DNA of 64,000 bases, taken from NCBI GenBank assembly GCA_022772305.1, contig JALFAQ010000088.1:25149-89148 (forward strand). The letters run 5' to 3'. Of the stretch, positions 7,111 to 16,973 are shown in pieces. The position numbers were made by a program, and so were the translations under genes. A model generated the notes under the pieces. That model did not search any database. It was not told where the DNA came from and saw nothing but the letters and a program-made list of their open reading frames with translations. Position 1 is the first letter of the stretch, and every line of letters begins with the position of its first letter. Origin of the DNA: Corynebacterium glucuronolyticum. Lineage in GTDB: Bacteria; Actinomycetota; Actinomycetes; Mycobacteriales; Mycobacteriaceae.

Positions 7111-10100
7111 ATGGCAGATTCCGTTCTTTCACGTTTTCGCCCGCAGGTTTCTACGTGGTTTACCGACGTTTTCGCAGCGCCGACGGCCGTGCAGGAGGAA
7201 GCGTGGTGGGAGATTTCCGACGGAAACAATGCTCTCGTTGTTGCCCCCACAGGTTCCGGAAAGACGCTGGCGGCCTTTTTGTGGGCGATTAATTCCCTCG
7301 TTGTGCCGACCGGACAGCTGCTCCTCGACGCGTCCGGTTCCCGCTCCCTGCCTGCGAAGGACAAGGGGGCGGGTGTGCGCGTTCTGTACATCTCGCCACT
7401 GAAGGCGTTGGGCGTGGATGTGGAGGCGAACCTCCACGCGCCCCTGCTGGGGATTTCGCGGACGGCGCAGCGCCTGGGGGAGCCGGCGCCCCAGATCACG
7501 GTGGGGGTGCGCAGTGGTGATACGCCGCAGTCGGAGCGCACCCGGCAGGTGCGCAATCCTCCGGATATCCTCATCACCACGCCGGAGTCGCTCTATCTCA
7601 TGCTGACGAGCAAGGCGAGGGGCATCCTGGCCAGTGTGGATACGGTGATCGTCGACGAGATTCACGCGCTGGCGGGCACGAAGCGCGGTGTTCACTTGGC
7701 GTTGTCTTTGGAACGGTTGGCGGAGCTGGCACCCCGACACGTGCAGCGCATCGGGCTGTCGGCGACGGTGCGCCCGCTGGAGCGCGTCGCGAGCTTCCTC
7801 GGCGGCACGGAGCCGGTCTCGATCGTGGCGCCGGCGACGGAGAAGAAGTGGCAACTGGACGTCCACGTCCCTGTCGATGACATGAGCGATCTTCCCACCC
7901 CCGAGGTCGGCTCGACGATCGGTTCTTCGCTTGTCGACGACCCCCTGGATCTCACCACCCCCGTCGAGGAGGGGGACGCACCGTTTACTCGTGGGCCGGT
8001 TCCGCACAGCCCGGCCGGCGAGCCGTCGTCCACCCCACTCATCTCGGTGGCCGACGAGGTCTCATTCGACGATGTGGAGACGGCGCCGAAACCACAGCCC
8101 ATCGCCGAGGATTCGGCGTTGCCCACCTCCAACTCGATTTGGCCGTTTATCGAGCAGAACCTCTATGCAGAGGTGATGGCCCACGCGTCCTCACTCGTGT
8201 TCGTCAACTCCCGGCGCACAGCTGAGCGGGTGACCTCGCGGCTCAACGAGCTCTACGCGCAGGAGTTTGCGCCGAAGGCCCTCAACGTGCGGGGCAGGCG
8301 CGACCCTGCGCAGCTCATGAAGCACACGGACATCGCGGGAACCGCCGCACCGGTCATCGCCCGGGCCCACCACGGTTCGGTCAGCAAGGATGAACGGGCG
8401 ATGACGGAAAACATGCTGAAGTCGGGTGAGCTCAAGGCCGTGGTGTCGACGAGCTCCCTCGAGTTGGGCATCGATATGGGCGCGGTCGACCTTGTCATTC
8501 AGGTGGAGTCCCCACCGTCGGTGGCCTCCGGCCTGCAGCGCGTCGGACGCGCAGGACACGCCGTGGGGGCGGTATCCGAGGGCTCGTTTTACCCCAAGCA
8601 CCGCGCGGATCTCGTGCAGACGGCGGTGACGGTCGAGCGGATGCGCGCCGGGCTCATCGAGGAGCTCACCGTTCCGCAAAACGCGCTGGACGTGCTTCTG
8701 CAGCAGACGGTTGCGCACGTCTCCCAGCATGTTATTTCTGCCGACGACTGGTTTGATGTCGTCCGCCGCGCTTACCCGTACACAAGCCTGGACCGCGAGG
8801 TATTCGATTCTGTCATCGACCTGGCGAGCGGTGCCTACCCGTCGACGGATTTCGCCGATCTCAAGCCCCGGATTGTCTACGACCGTGTCAGCGGAATGCT
8901 CAGCGCTCGCCCCGGCGCGCAGCGGGTGGCCGTCATCAGTGGGGGCACGATTCCGGATCGGGGCATGTTCGGTGTCTTCCTCGTCGGCGGTGGCGAAGGC
9001 TCAGCACCGCGGCGTGTTGGCGAGCTAGACGAGGAGATGGTCTACGAGTCCCGGGTGGGGGATGTGTTCACTCTCGGCGCCACGAGCTGGCGCATTGAAG
9101 AGATCACCCGGGACCAGGTGCTGGTGAAACCCGCACCAGGACATACTGGGCGACTACCGTTCTGGTCGGGTGGCCAGGAGGGCCGGCCGGCGGAACTGGG
9201 CAAAGCGGTGGGGGAGTTTCGTCGAGAAGCGGTGAGCGACCGGAACCGAGTGGCGGGCCTGGGCTTGGATGCCCGCGCGGAGGACAACCTCCTGGCGTTC
9301 CTGCAGGAACAACAGGAAGCAACGGGCGTTGTGCCCGATGAGAAAACGCTGGTGCTCGAGCGCTTCCGCGACGAGTTGGGGGATTGGCGTATTGTGCTGC
9401 ACTCCCCGTATGGGCGGGGTGTCAACGCCGCATGGGCGCTCGCCGTCGGCGCGCGGGTCGCCGATCTGACCGGTATGGATGCGCAGGCGGTCGCCGGCGA
9501 CGACGGGATCGTCTTGCGTCTACCTGAGGGCGACAAAGAGCCGGGCGGTGAGCTGTTTATGTTCGACCCGGACGAGATTGAGGAGATCGTGACGGAGCGG
9601 GTGGGAAACTCCGCGCTGTTCGCCTCCCGGTTCCGCGAATGCGCATCGCGGGCGTTGCTTCTGCCGCGCAGAAACCCCGGCAAGCGCGCCCCGCTGTGGC
9701 AGCAGCGGCAGCGCGCCGAGCAGCTTCTCGATGTCGCCCGGAAGTATCCCAGCTTCCCCATCATTTTGGAGACCGTGCGCGAGTGCATGCAAGACGTGTA
9801 CGACATTGCGGCGCTCAAACAGCTGCACAAGGATCTGTCGCTGCGCACCGTGCGGATCGCCGAGGTGACTACCGACCAACCGAGCCCGTTCGCTTCGTCG
9901 CTGCTGTTTAACTACACCGGTGGATTCATGTACGAGGGGGATACCCCCCTGGCGGAAAAGCGCGCGGCAGCGCTCGCACTCGATCCGTCCCTGTTAGCCA
10001 AGCTGCTGGGGACGGTGGAGCTGCGGGAGCTTCTCAGCCAGAAGATCATCGCCCAGGTGCATGCGGAGCTGCAGCGCACCGCCGGCGGCCGGCGAGCGCG

Positions 10101-12036
10101 CACCCCCGAGGAGTTCACGGACACGCTGCGCCTCGTTGGCCCCATCCCCGTTGCGTCTGTGCCTGCCTATGTCGACTTCGGTGGCGAGCGCACTGCGCAG
10201 GAGATCCTGGCGCTTATCCAGACCAACGTGGGCGGTCGTGTGATGGAGATCCGCTTCGGCGGAAGGGAACACGTTGCCCTGGCTCAGGATGCCGCACTCA
10301 TCCGCGATGGTTTGGGCGTGCCGATTCCCGCTGGGGTGACCGCCAACCGTGACGAGGTCTCCGACGCACTTGAGCAGCTTGTCAGCAGGTTTGCCCGCTC
10401 TCGAGGGCCGTTTACCGTGCGCGATGTGGCGGATGCCTTCGGCGTTGGCATTTCCGTGGTACACGGCGTGGTGCGGGCGCTGACACACGACCAGAAGCTG
10501 GTCGAGGGGCATTTCCGTGAGGGGATCGAGGAGCTGGAGTACTGCGCCACCGAGGTGCTGCGAAAGATCCGCACCCGCAGCCTCGCAGCAGCCCGCGCGG
10601 AGGCAGAACCAGTCAGCCATTCCGCCTATGCCCGCTTCCTGCCGCCGTGGCAGCAGGTCGCAGAAGTAGGCAAAACCCCCGCTCTGCGCGGCGAGGACGG
10701 CGTGTACGCCGTGATTGAGCAGCTGGCCGGCGTGCGATTGCCCGCCTCAGCGTGGGAATCGCTCGTATTTCCCTCCAGAGTGGGCTACTACGAACCGGGT
10801 TTCCTCGATGCGTTGACCAGCGATGGCGAGGTGCTGATCGTGGGCGCTGGGGCGGCGGGGGCACAGGACCCCTGGATCATGTTGCTGCCCACGGAGTACG
10901 CGTCCCAGCTCCTCCCGGACACGGTGGAAGAGCCGAGCCTGTCCGCGGTGCAGGAATCGGTGCTCACCGTGCTGTCCCGTGGTGGTGGTTTCTTCTTCCC
11001 CCAGCTTCTGGCGGAGGTCACCGGCGGTGAGTTGGGCCTGGGGCTGGGCCACACGGTCACCGCCGAGGAGCTGCGCGAGGCGATGTGGGGACTGGTGGAG
11101 CTGGGGCTTGTGTCACCAGATACGTTTGACCCCGTCCGCGCGCGCCTCAACGGAGGTTCCGGCGGTGGTGGAACAGCGCACAAGGCGAAACGCCGTCCGT
11201 TCCGGTCGCGGCTGCGAATGGGGCGCACGAGCTTTGCGCATGCGCAGCGTCCCACCACACCGCCGGACATGCAGGGACGGTGGTCGCTCACCCCGCCGGC
11301 GGAGACGGATCCGACGAACCGCTCTGTGGCCCACGGGGAGGCGTGGCTCGATCGGTACGGTGTTGTCACCCGTGGCAGCGTGGTGACGGAGAATGTCCTT
11401 GGTGGGTTTGCCCTGGCGTACAAGGTCCTCAGCGGTTTTGAGGAGTCGGGGAAGTCCATGCGCGGCTACGTCGTGGAGGGACTGGGCGCCGCGCAGTTTT
11501 CCACTCCGGCGGTTATCGATAGGATCCGCAGCCATGCCGATTCCCCGGACATTGAGGGCTGGCCTTCGGGCGCTACGGACCCGCTCACCTACGTCTTGGC
11601 CGCCGCGGATCCTGCCAACCCCTACGGTGCGGCTTTGCCCTGGCCGGAGAGTGCGCACGTCACTCGTGCTGCGGGGGCTCTCGTCGTGCTTGTCGACGGC
11701 CTTCTCGTCGCTCACCTCACCCGTGGCGGTCGCATCCTGACCACTTTCTTTGATGGTGCCCCGGAAGAAGACGACATGCTCGTCGCGCGGCTGGTGGGGG
11801 CGCTGGAATCGGTCTCGTCAACACGGTTTATCGTGGAGAAGATCAACGGTGATTCTGCTCTTACCTCCCCGTTGACGGAGTCCTTCCGCCTTGCCGGCGC
11901 GGGAATTACCCCGAAGGGGATTCGGATTGGCGGTCGCGTGGGAACTAGCCGCCCGCGGCCAGAGAAGGAGCAAAAGGACGAGACACCGTTGGTGAGAACG
12001 CGCAGAAGAGGAGGCTACCCCCGTGCCCGAAGGTGA
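7111..12036 (+). CDS. lhr: large ATP-dependent DNA helicase Lhr
   Basis: This superfamily 2 helicase has 1641 residues, the usual size of full-length actinobacterial Lhr. The helicase core occupies roughly the first 850 residues: Walker A APTGSGKT at 45-52, DEIH at 182-185, the motif III region GLSATVRP near 215, and QRVGRAGHAVG at about 475-485. The remaining ~800 residues correspond to the Lhr C-terminal region described for mycobacteria, ending in a basic tail. Residues 255-345 form a low-complexity acidic/Pro-rich insertion within the core. Lhr is a 3'-5' ssDNA-dependent ATPase/translocase linked to DNA repair. It overlaps nei2 by 14 bases, giving a repair operon. Confidence 0.95.
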   Translation: MADSVLSRFRPQVSTWFTDVFAAPTAVQEEAWWEISDGNNALVVAPTGSGKTLAAFLWAINSLVVPTGQLLLDASGSRSLPAKDKGAGVRVLYISPLKALGVDVEANLHAPLLGISRTAQRLGEPAPQITVGVRSGDTPQSERTRQVRNPPDILITTPESLYLMLTSKARGILASVDTVIVDEIHALAGTKRGVHLALSLERLAELAPRHVQRIGLSATVRPLERVASFLGGTEPVSIVAPATEKKWQLDVHVPVDDMSDLPTPEVGSTIGSSLVDDPLDLTTPVEEGDAPFTRGPVPHSPAGEPSSTPLISVADEVSFDDVETAPKPQPIAEDSALPTSNSIWPFIEQNLYAEVMAHASSLVFVNSRRTAERVTSRLNELYAQEFAPKALNVRGRRDPAQLMKHTDIAGTAAPVIARAHHGSVSKDERAMTENMLKSGELKAVVSTSSLELGIDMGAVDLVIQVESPPSVASGLQRVGRAGHAVGAVSEGSFYPKHRADLVQTAVTVERMRAGLIEELTVPQNALDVLLQQTVAHVSQHVISADDWFDVVRRAYPYTSLDREVFDSVIDLASGAYPSTDFADLKPRIVYDRVSGMLSARPGAQRVAVISGGTIPDRGMFGVFLVGGGEGSAPRRVGELDEEMVYESRVGDVFTLGATSWRIEEITRDQVLVKPAPGHTGRLPFWSGGQEGRPAELGKAVGEFRREAVSDRNRVAGLGLDARAEDNLLAFLQEQQEATGVVPDEKTLVLERFRDELGDWRIVLHSPYGRGVNAAWALAVGARVADLTGMDAQAVAGDDGIVLRLPEGDKEPGGELFMFDPDEIEEIVTERVGNSALFASRFRECASRALLLPRRNPGKRAPLWQQRQRAEQLLDVARKYPSFPIILETVRECMQDVYDIAALKQLHKDLSLRTVRIAEVTTDQPSPFASSLLFNYTGGFMYEGDTPLAEKRAAALALDPSLLAKLLGTVELRELLSQKIIAQVHAELQRTAGGRRARTPEEFTDTLRLVGPIPVASVPAYVDFGGERTAQEILALIQTNVGGRVMEIRFGGREHVALAQDAALIRDGLGVPIPAGVTANRDEVSDALEQLVSRFARSRGPFTVRDVADAFGVGISVVHGVVRALTHDQKLVEGHFREGIEELEYCATEVLRKIRTRSLAAARAEAEPVSHSAYARFLPPWQQVAEVGKTPALRGEDGVYAVIEQLAGVRLPASAWESLVFPSRVGYYEPGFLDALTSDGEVLIVGAGAAGAQDPWIMLLPTEYASQLLPDTVEEPSLSAVQESVLTVLSRGGGFFFPQLLAEVTGGELGLGLGHTVTAEELREAMWGLVELGLVSPDTFDPVRARLNGGSGGGGTAHKAKRRPFRSRLRMGRTSFAHAQRPTTPPDMQGRWSLTPPAETDPTNRSVAHGEAWLDRYGVVTRGSVVTENVLGGFALAYKVLSGFEESGKSMRGYVVEGLGAAQFSTPAVIDRIRSHADSPDIEGWPSGATDPLTYVLAAADPANPYGAALPWPESAHVTRAAGALVVLVDGLLVAHLTRGGRILTTFFDGAPEEDDMLVARLVGALESVSSTRFIVEKINGDSALTSPLTESFRLAGAGITPKGIRIGGRVGTSRPRPEKEQKDETPLVRTRRRGGYPRARR

Positions 12037-12844
12037 TTCTGTCTACCAGTTGGCCACATCCCTGCAGTTCATGCGTGGCCGGGAAGTGCTGTACTCCCAG
12101 CTGCGGGTGCCCGCTTTCGCCCTCGAGCGCTTCGAGGGAAGCCTGTGCGACAATGTGTGGCCCTACGGCAAGCACCTGTTCATGCAGTTCGGTGAGCGAA
12201 TCCTGCACACCCATTTGAAAATGGAGGGAACCTGGTCGGTGCATCCTGCCGGGCAGCGCTGGAAGAAGCCGGGACACACCGCCCGCGTCGTGCTGCGACT
12301 GGAGGGGGCGCCACATCCTCGCCCCATCGAGGTAGTCGGTTTTTCCCTGGGGTTTGTCCGAGTCTTCCCCGCAACAGAGTATGCCGAGAAGGTGGATTAT
12401 CTGGGGCCGGACGTTCTCGGCAACTGGGATGAAGCCGAGGCAGCACGGCGGATCCTCGCCAGGCCAGACCGCCCGATCGGAACTGCACTGCTTGATCAGA
12501 AGAACCTGGCGGGAGTAGGAAATGAGTATCGGGCGGAGATCTGCTTCATCTCCGGAATCCACCCGGCCACCCCGGTCGGCCATCTGGGGCAGGAAAAGGT
12601 GCACTGCATCCTCGCCATCACAAGGCACCTCATGTGGGAAAACAGAAACTCCCCCATCCGCGTATCGACGGGTGTACGCAAGGTAGGGGAGACGAGCTTT
12701 GTCTTTGGCAGAAACAACAAACCATGTAGGCGCTGTGGCACCCTCATCGAAAACGGGTTCCTCGGCGGTGTGGATCGTGGTGGCGATGCCGACGAGTTGG
12801 AACGCGTAATCTGGTGGTGTCCTACCTGCCAGCCACTATTGTGA
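12023..12844 (+). CDS. nei2: Fpg/Nei family DNA glycosylase (Nei2-type endonuclease VIII)
   Basis: This 273-residue protein, after Met removal, begins with the catalytic PEGDSVYQ. An N-terminal Pro-Glu is the Fpg/Nei nucleophile, and the EGDSVYQ form matches Nei2 rather than MutM (PELPEVE). Other signatures are HLKMEGTW, the helix-two-turn-helix LLDQKNLAGVGNEYRAE, and a C-terminal zinc finger with CRRC and CPTC pairs. It excises oxidised pyrimidines and cleaves the abasic site. The GTG at 12023 lies inside the end of lhr, so the two are coupled. Lhr-Nei2 adjacency is a recurrent actinobacterial arrangement. Its end overlaps the convergent DedA gene by nine bases. Confidence 0.93.
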   Translation: MPEGDSVYQLATSLQFMRGREVLYSQLRVPAFALERFEGSLCDNVWPYGKHLFMQFGERILHTHLKMEGTWSVHPAGQRWKKPGHTARVVLRLEGAPHPRPIEVVGFSLGFVRVFPATEYAEKVDYLGPDVLGNWDEAEAARRILARPDRPIGTALLDQKNLAGVGNEYRAEICFISGIHPATPVGHLGQEKVHCILAITRHLMWENRNSPIRVSTGVRKVGETSFVFGRNNKPCRRCGTLIENGFLGGVDRGGDADELERVIWWCPTCQPLL

Positions 12845-13459
12845 CTTCTTCTGCTGTTGGCGGCGGATGAGCCACACCGTGAGTGCGACGACCGCGACGA
12901 CGAGAATGATCTTCACGATGAAGGAAAACTCCTCCATGTAGTCGGTCACGCGGTGCCAGTTCTCGCCCAGGCTGAAGCCCAGGTAAACGAGCAGCACGTT
13001 CCAAATCGCGGATCCCAGTGTCGTCCACGCGGTGAACTTAATGAGCCCCATCCTGTCGATACCAGCGGGGATGGAAATGAGGGAGCGAATTCCCGGCACC
13101 ATGCGACCGAAGAACACGGAGGCGGAACCGTACTTGTCAAACCAGGCGATGGACTTGTCCACGTCGGCGGCCTCCGTCAGCCACATCCAATCGGCCACCT
13201 TGCGCAGGCGCTCTGCGCCGACGGCATGGCCGACGAAGTATAGCAGGTAGGCACCCAACAGGGAACCGGCGGTGGCCCACACCATGGCAGCGACGAGGCT
13301 CATCGAGCCCTGCGAGGCCGTGAACCCGGCTAGGGGGAGAACCAATTCACTGGGAATCGGTGGGAAGGCGGACTCCAGGAAGATGGCGATACCCACTCCC
13401 GGTGCTCCCAGCGTTTCCATAAGTGAGGTGACCCACGTGGTTATCGCATCAATCATCAA
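12836..13459 (-). CDS. DedA family membrane protein
   Basis: This 207-residue membrane protein has the DedA/VTT (SNARE-associated) signature: an FPPIPSELVLPLAGF segment near residues 30-45, then GAYLLYFVGHAVG and FFGRMVPGIRSLISIPAGIDRM with the conserved arginines. The C-terminus is basic. DedA proteins are linked to membrane potential maintenance and lipid (undecaprenyl-phosphate or phosphatidylethanolamine) translocation in other bacteria; the substrate here is not known. The gene converges on nei2. The start could be ATG at 13459 or the adjacent ATG one codon later. Confidence 0.88.
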   Translation of the reverse strand: MMIDAITTWVTSLMETLGAPGVGIAIFLESAFPPIPSELVLPLAGFTASQGSMSLVAAMVWATAGSLLGAYLLYFVGHAVGAERLRKVADWMWLTEAADVDKSIAWFDKYGSASVFFGRMVPGIRSLISIPAGIDRMGLIKFTAWTTLGSAIWNVLLVYLGFSLGENWHRVTDYMEEFSFIVKIILVVAVVALTVWLIRRQQQKKSQ

Positions 13460-13570
13460 ATTAATCCAATCAACATACCTGGTGCGTGACGTGGCTAGTC
13501 ACTATATCAGAGGAAAAATAATCCCATTTCCCAAAAGTCCCCGTGAGTGTAGCTGGCTACACTGGGGGAC

Positions 13571-13984
13571 ATGAAAACGCTGCTAAATATAATTTGGTTC
13601 GTGTTCGCCGGGCTCTGGCTAGCGATCGGCTACGTCTTCTTCGGGCTCCTTGCCTGCATCCTCATCATCACGATACCGGCAGGTGTCGCGTCGTTCCGGA
13701 TGGCCAGCTACGTTGTGTGGCCGTTTGGTCGCACGCTCGTGCAGCCTGTTGATGGTTCCGGCACTCTCAGCGGAATTTCCAACGCCATCTGGTTCATCGT
13801 TGCCGGCCTGTGGCTGGCCGTTGGTCACCTGACCACGGCTGCCGGGCTCGCCGTGACCATTATCGGACTCCCGATGGCGTGGGCGAACCTCAAGCTTATC
13901 CCCGTGACCTGCTTCCCGTTCGGAAAGAAGATCGTCGAAAACGACCACATCCCCGCGGGCTATGAGCGCGTCGTGAAGATGTAG
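13571..13984 (+). CDS. YccF domain-containing inner-membrane protein
   Basis: This 137-residue protein contains two copies of the short YccF unit: NIIWFVFAGLWLAIGY...ITIPAG and AIWFIVAGLWLAVGH...IIGLPMAWANLKLIPVTCFPFGKKIV. Each copy has hydrophobic helices ending in a PFG motif (WPFGRTLV, FPFGKKIV). Its function is unknown; it is a predicted small membrane protein. The ATG lies exactly seven bases after TACACT (13558-13563) and no Shine-Dalgarno is visible apart from a G-run, so the transcript may be leaderless. A GTCGACAAGC decamer starts three bases after the stop. Confidence 0.88.
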   Translation: MKTLLNIIWFVFAGLWLAIGYVFFGLLACILIITIPAGVASFRMASYVVWPFGRTLVQPVDGSGTLSGISNAIWFIVAGLWLAVGHLTTAAGLAVTIIGLPMAWANLKLIPVTCFPFGKKIVENDHIPAGYERVVKM

Positions 13985-14005
13985 TCGTCGACAAGCAAAA
14001 AACCG

Positions 14006-15643
14006 TTACCGATTGGCGCGGTACCAGTCGATGAGACCGTCGGTGGAATCATCGCCGGAAGCGACCTTCTCAGCGCCGGTGACAGCCGGGAGCAGGTCGC
14101 CGGCTTGCTTCTTGCCCAGCTCAACGCCCCACTGATCGAAGGAGTTAATGTCCCAGATCACGCCCTGGGTAAACACGATGTGCTCGTACAGGGCGATGAG
14201 GGCACCGAGGACGCGCGGGGTGAGCTCCTCCGCGAGGATCGTTGTGGTCGGGCGGTTACCCGGCATCTCCTTGTGGTTGACCAACTCGATGGGCGTACCC
14301 TCAGCGGCGATTTCCTGCGCAGTCTTGCCAAAGGCGAGCACCTTCGTCTGCGCGAAGAAGTTGCTCATCAGCAGGTCGTGCATGGATCCCGTGCCGTCAG
14401 CTGTGGGCAGATCCTGCGCCGGGCGAGCAAACCCGATGAAATCAGCGGGGATGAGGCGCGTGCCCTGGTGGATGAGCTGGTAGAACGCGTGCTGGCCGTT
14501 GGTGCCCGGCTCGCCCCAGTAAATCTCACCCGTGTTCGTGGTAACGGCGGTCCCATCGTGGCGGACAGACTTGCCGTTGGACTCCATCGTCAGCTGCTGC
14601 AGGTAGGCAGGGAAGCGGGACAGATCCTCCGAGTAGGGGAGGACCGCGTGGGTTTCCGCACCGAAGAAGTCCGAGTACCACACGCCGAGGAGTCCCATGA
14701 GAGCAGGCACGTTCTCCTTGAGCGGAGCCGTGCGGAAGTGCTCATCCATTGCGTGGAAGCCCTCGAGGAAGTGCATGAAGTCCATCGGCCCGATGACGCA
14801 CATGAGCGACAGGCCCACGGCGGAATCCACCGAGTAGCGGCCACCGACCCAGTTCCAGAAGCCGAACATGTTCTTGGTGTCGATGCCGAATTCGGCAACC
14901 TTTTCCGCATTCGTGGACACGGCGACGAAGTGCTTGGCCACGGCATCCTCGCTACCGAGTTTTTCCACCAGCCAGCGCTTTGCAGCGTGTGCGTTGGCAA
15001 GCGTCTCCTGCGTGGTGAACGTCTTCGACGCAATGATGAACAGCGTGGATTCGGGATCCAGCTCATCCAGCGTGGCGACGAGGTCGGCGGGATCAACGTT
15101 GGACACGAACTTGCCATGAATTCCGGCCACCGCATAGTTGCGCAGTGCTTTGGTAGCCATGGCGGGGCCGAGATCCGAACCGCCGATGCCGATGTTGACC
15201 ACGGTCTTGATGGTGTGACCGGTGTAGCCCAGCCACTCACCGGAGCGCAGCGCCGAGGCGAAATCGCGCATCCGGCCGAGAACTTCGTGGACATCAGCGG
15301 CGATATCCTGCCCGTCAACGGTGAGGTCATTTTCGGCCGGGATACGCAGCGCCGTGTGCAGGACGGCGCGGTCTTCGGTGTTGTTCATGTGCTCGCCGGT
15401 AAACATGGCCTCGGTCTTTTCCTTCAACCCTGCAGCCTCGGCGAGCGCTACCAGCTTGTCTACCGTGTCCTCGGTGAACAGGTTCTTGGACAGGTCGACG
15501 TGGAGGCCCGCGGCATCAAACGTAAACCGGGATGCACGCTCGGGATCGTTGGCAAACAACTCCCGCAAGTTTGTCTCGCTGATCTCCGTCTGGTGTGCCT
15601 CGAGGTCTTTCCACTCATGAGTGGTGGAGATATCCGTGGACAT
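14006..15643 (-). CDS. pgi: glucose-6-phosphate isomerase
   Basis: This 545-residue protein is the expected size for bacterial PGI, which interconverts glucose-6-phosphate and fructose-6-phosphate. Motifs are [27 protein letters not shown], the active-site region [12 protein letters not shown], and the C-terminal [15 protein letters not shown] with the catalytic Lys. The ATG at 15643 has a good ribosome-binding site, AAGGAG, seven bases upstream. An in-frame ATG 13 codons further out would lack one. It is monocistronic. Confidence 0.96.
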   Translation of the reverse strand: MSTDISTTHEWKDLEAHQTEISETNLRELFANDPERASRFTFDAAGLHVDLSKNLFTEDTVDKLVALAEAAGLKEKTEAMFTGEHMNNTEDRAVLHTALRIPAENDLTVDGQDIAADVHEVLGRMRDFASALRSGEWLGYTGHTIKTVVNIGIGGSDLGPAMATKALRNYAVAGIHGKFVSNVDPADLVATLDELDPESTLFIIASKTFTTQETLANAHAAKRWLVEKLGSEDAVAKHFVAVSTNAEKVAEFGIDTKNMFGFWNWVGGRYSVDSAVGLSLMCVIGPMDFMHFLEGFHAMDEHFRTAPLKENVPALMGLLGVWYSDFFGAETHAVLPYSEDLSRFPAYLQQLTMESNGKSVRHDGTAVTTNTGEIYWGEPGTNGQHAFYQLIHQGTRLIPADFIGFARPAQDLPTADGTGSMHDLLMSNFFAQTKVLAFGKTAQEIAAEGTPIELVNHKEMPGNRPTTTILAEELTPRVLGALIALYEHIVFTQGVIWDINSFDQWGVELGKKQAGDLLPAVTGAEKVASGDDSTDGLIDWYRANR

Positions 15644-15754
15644 GAACGCTCCTTCGTGTTTTCTACGTAAATCACAGGTCAATGGCTATTCTGCGCACGC
15701 GTGCACGGAGTGAATCCGTACTCCGCGTACGTGGAAAGCCTTTGACCTACTACT

Positions 15755-16768
15755 TTAGCCCGGGAACGGTCCGTTCGTCCTGATGTCAATGGGAAGCGTG
15801 GGTTTGGGCGCAGGCTTTGCCACTTTGGGTGCCGGTTGCGGTGCAGGCTGCGGCCGTGACGGCGCCGGTGCTGGGGCAGGAGCCCGGTTGATGATCGGCA
15901 CCAGACGAGGCTGCGGCTTCGGTGCAGGTGCGGGTGCTGGGGCAGGAGCCGGTACAGGAGCGGGCGGTGGCGCCAAGTGAGGAAACACCGGCGCGAGAAC
16001 CTGTCTCAGAGGAGCAGGCAACCAGCGCGGGTCAATCTGGCTGAGGAACCCGCCGATGAGGGAAAGCACGGTGATGACAGCCACGCTTGCCCCAATCGCA
16101 ATCTGGGTTTCGGTGTCTGCTTCCTTGGGATCGCTACTGCCTGACGATAGTTCCGCCAGCGGTGCAATGCCGATGCATTGCTCCAGTGCGCGGTGGTACG
16201 CGGCATCACCCACATGGGCATCCAGGTCTTTAACCACCGGTTGCATGTAGGTGGTGAACCCCTCAGCGAGAAAATCAAGGTGGGTAAACACCCTCGAGTC
16301 CAAGAATTTGTCAAAATCGTCCGCGCGAAAATATGGAGATGCCCGGCGCTCCTTGTGCATTCGTTGCGCCTGCTGGACAGAAACGGTTTGTTTCCAGGCC
16401 AATGGCTGATCCAAGCCGAAGACCTGCACCGTTTTATCTCTGTCCTTCAATGCTTTCTTCATTTCCGCACCAAAGACTTTTCCAAATTCTCCGTATTTAT
16501 CCCCATAGTCATCAGTTGCGTGAGCGGCAGCGATAGGGACTTCGTCCCGCAGACGCTCCACCATCGCCTCATCAGCGTGAGAGGGTGAGATCGTGCACGT
16601 CTCTCCGTCGCTCGTAACGTCGAGTGCGCCTGCGGGCGGAGCAGTCAGCATGGTCCCGGAAAGCGCAACGGCGAGTGTAGTGGCGAGAGATCGTCTGCCA
16701 AATAGGCGGTCCGCTGCGTAGCGGGTTTCAGTGTGCTGCGGATGGTGTAGTGGTGTGTGGATGAACAT
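15755..16768 (-). CDS. secreted or membrane-anchored Pro/Ala-rich protein of unknown function
   Basis: This 337-residue protein has a basic N-terminus and a signal-like segment (SLATTLAVALSGTMLTAPPAGA) ending near residue 48. A helical domain follows to about residue 205, rich in charged residues, with two Cys (GETC and EQCIG) that could form a disulfide. Next comes a hydrophobic segment, IGASVAVITVLSLIGGFLS. The last 75 residues are Pro/Ala/Lys-rich low complexity (repeated PAPAPAP and PKP units), typical of wall-spanning linkers. I recognise no family. The GGGGGA before the ATG at 16768 is a strong ribosome-binding site. The topology (tail out or in) is unclear. Confidence 0.75.
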   Translation of the reverse strand: MFIHTPLHHPQHTETRYAADRLFGRRSLATTLAVALSGTMLTAPPAGALDVTSDGETCTISPSHADEAMVERLRDEVPIAAAHATDDYGDKYGEFGKVFGAEMKKALKDRDKTVQVFGLDQPLAWKQTVSVQQAQRMHKERRASPYFRADDFDKFLDSRVFTHLDFLAEGFTTYMQPVVKDLDAHVGDAAYHRALEQCIGIAPLAELSSGSSDPKEADTETQIAIGASVAVITVLSLIGGFLSQIDPRWLPAPLRQVLAPVFPHLAPPPAPVPAPAPAPAPAPKPQPRLVPIINRAPAPAPAPSRPQPAPQPAPKVAKPAPKPTLPIDIRTNGPFPG

Positions 16769-16973
16769 GATTCCCCCAAAAAAATGTGGTGTTTCGGCAA
16801 CGCCTCGAGTGTGTTTCCTCCCCGTGGAAGATGCCCCTATATGAACCCAGGGACGGATATGGTGCCCCTGTTTCGCCGATATCGTAAACCGGAACCACAA
16901 GACGCGCTTGGTGAGTCTGCGTTAGTACCCTCAGATAGGGGCGACTGGTGCAGTTGTCAATACAGTTGGATGT

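Noticed and set aside
14105..15670. A 521-codon open frame antisense to pgi
   Set aside because: pgi is clearly the real gene on the opposite strand. The antisense translation shows no recognisable domain and arises from codon bias.
15840..15975. GGTGCAGGAGC-like tandem repeats as a DNA satellite
   Set aside because: These repeats encode the Pro/Ala-rich tail of the protein at 15755-16768 and are explained by its low-complexity sequence.
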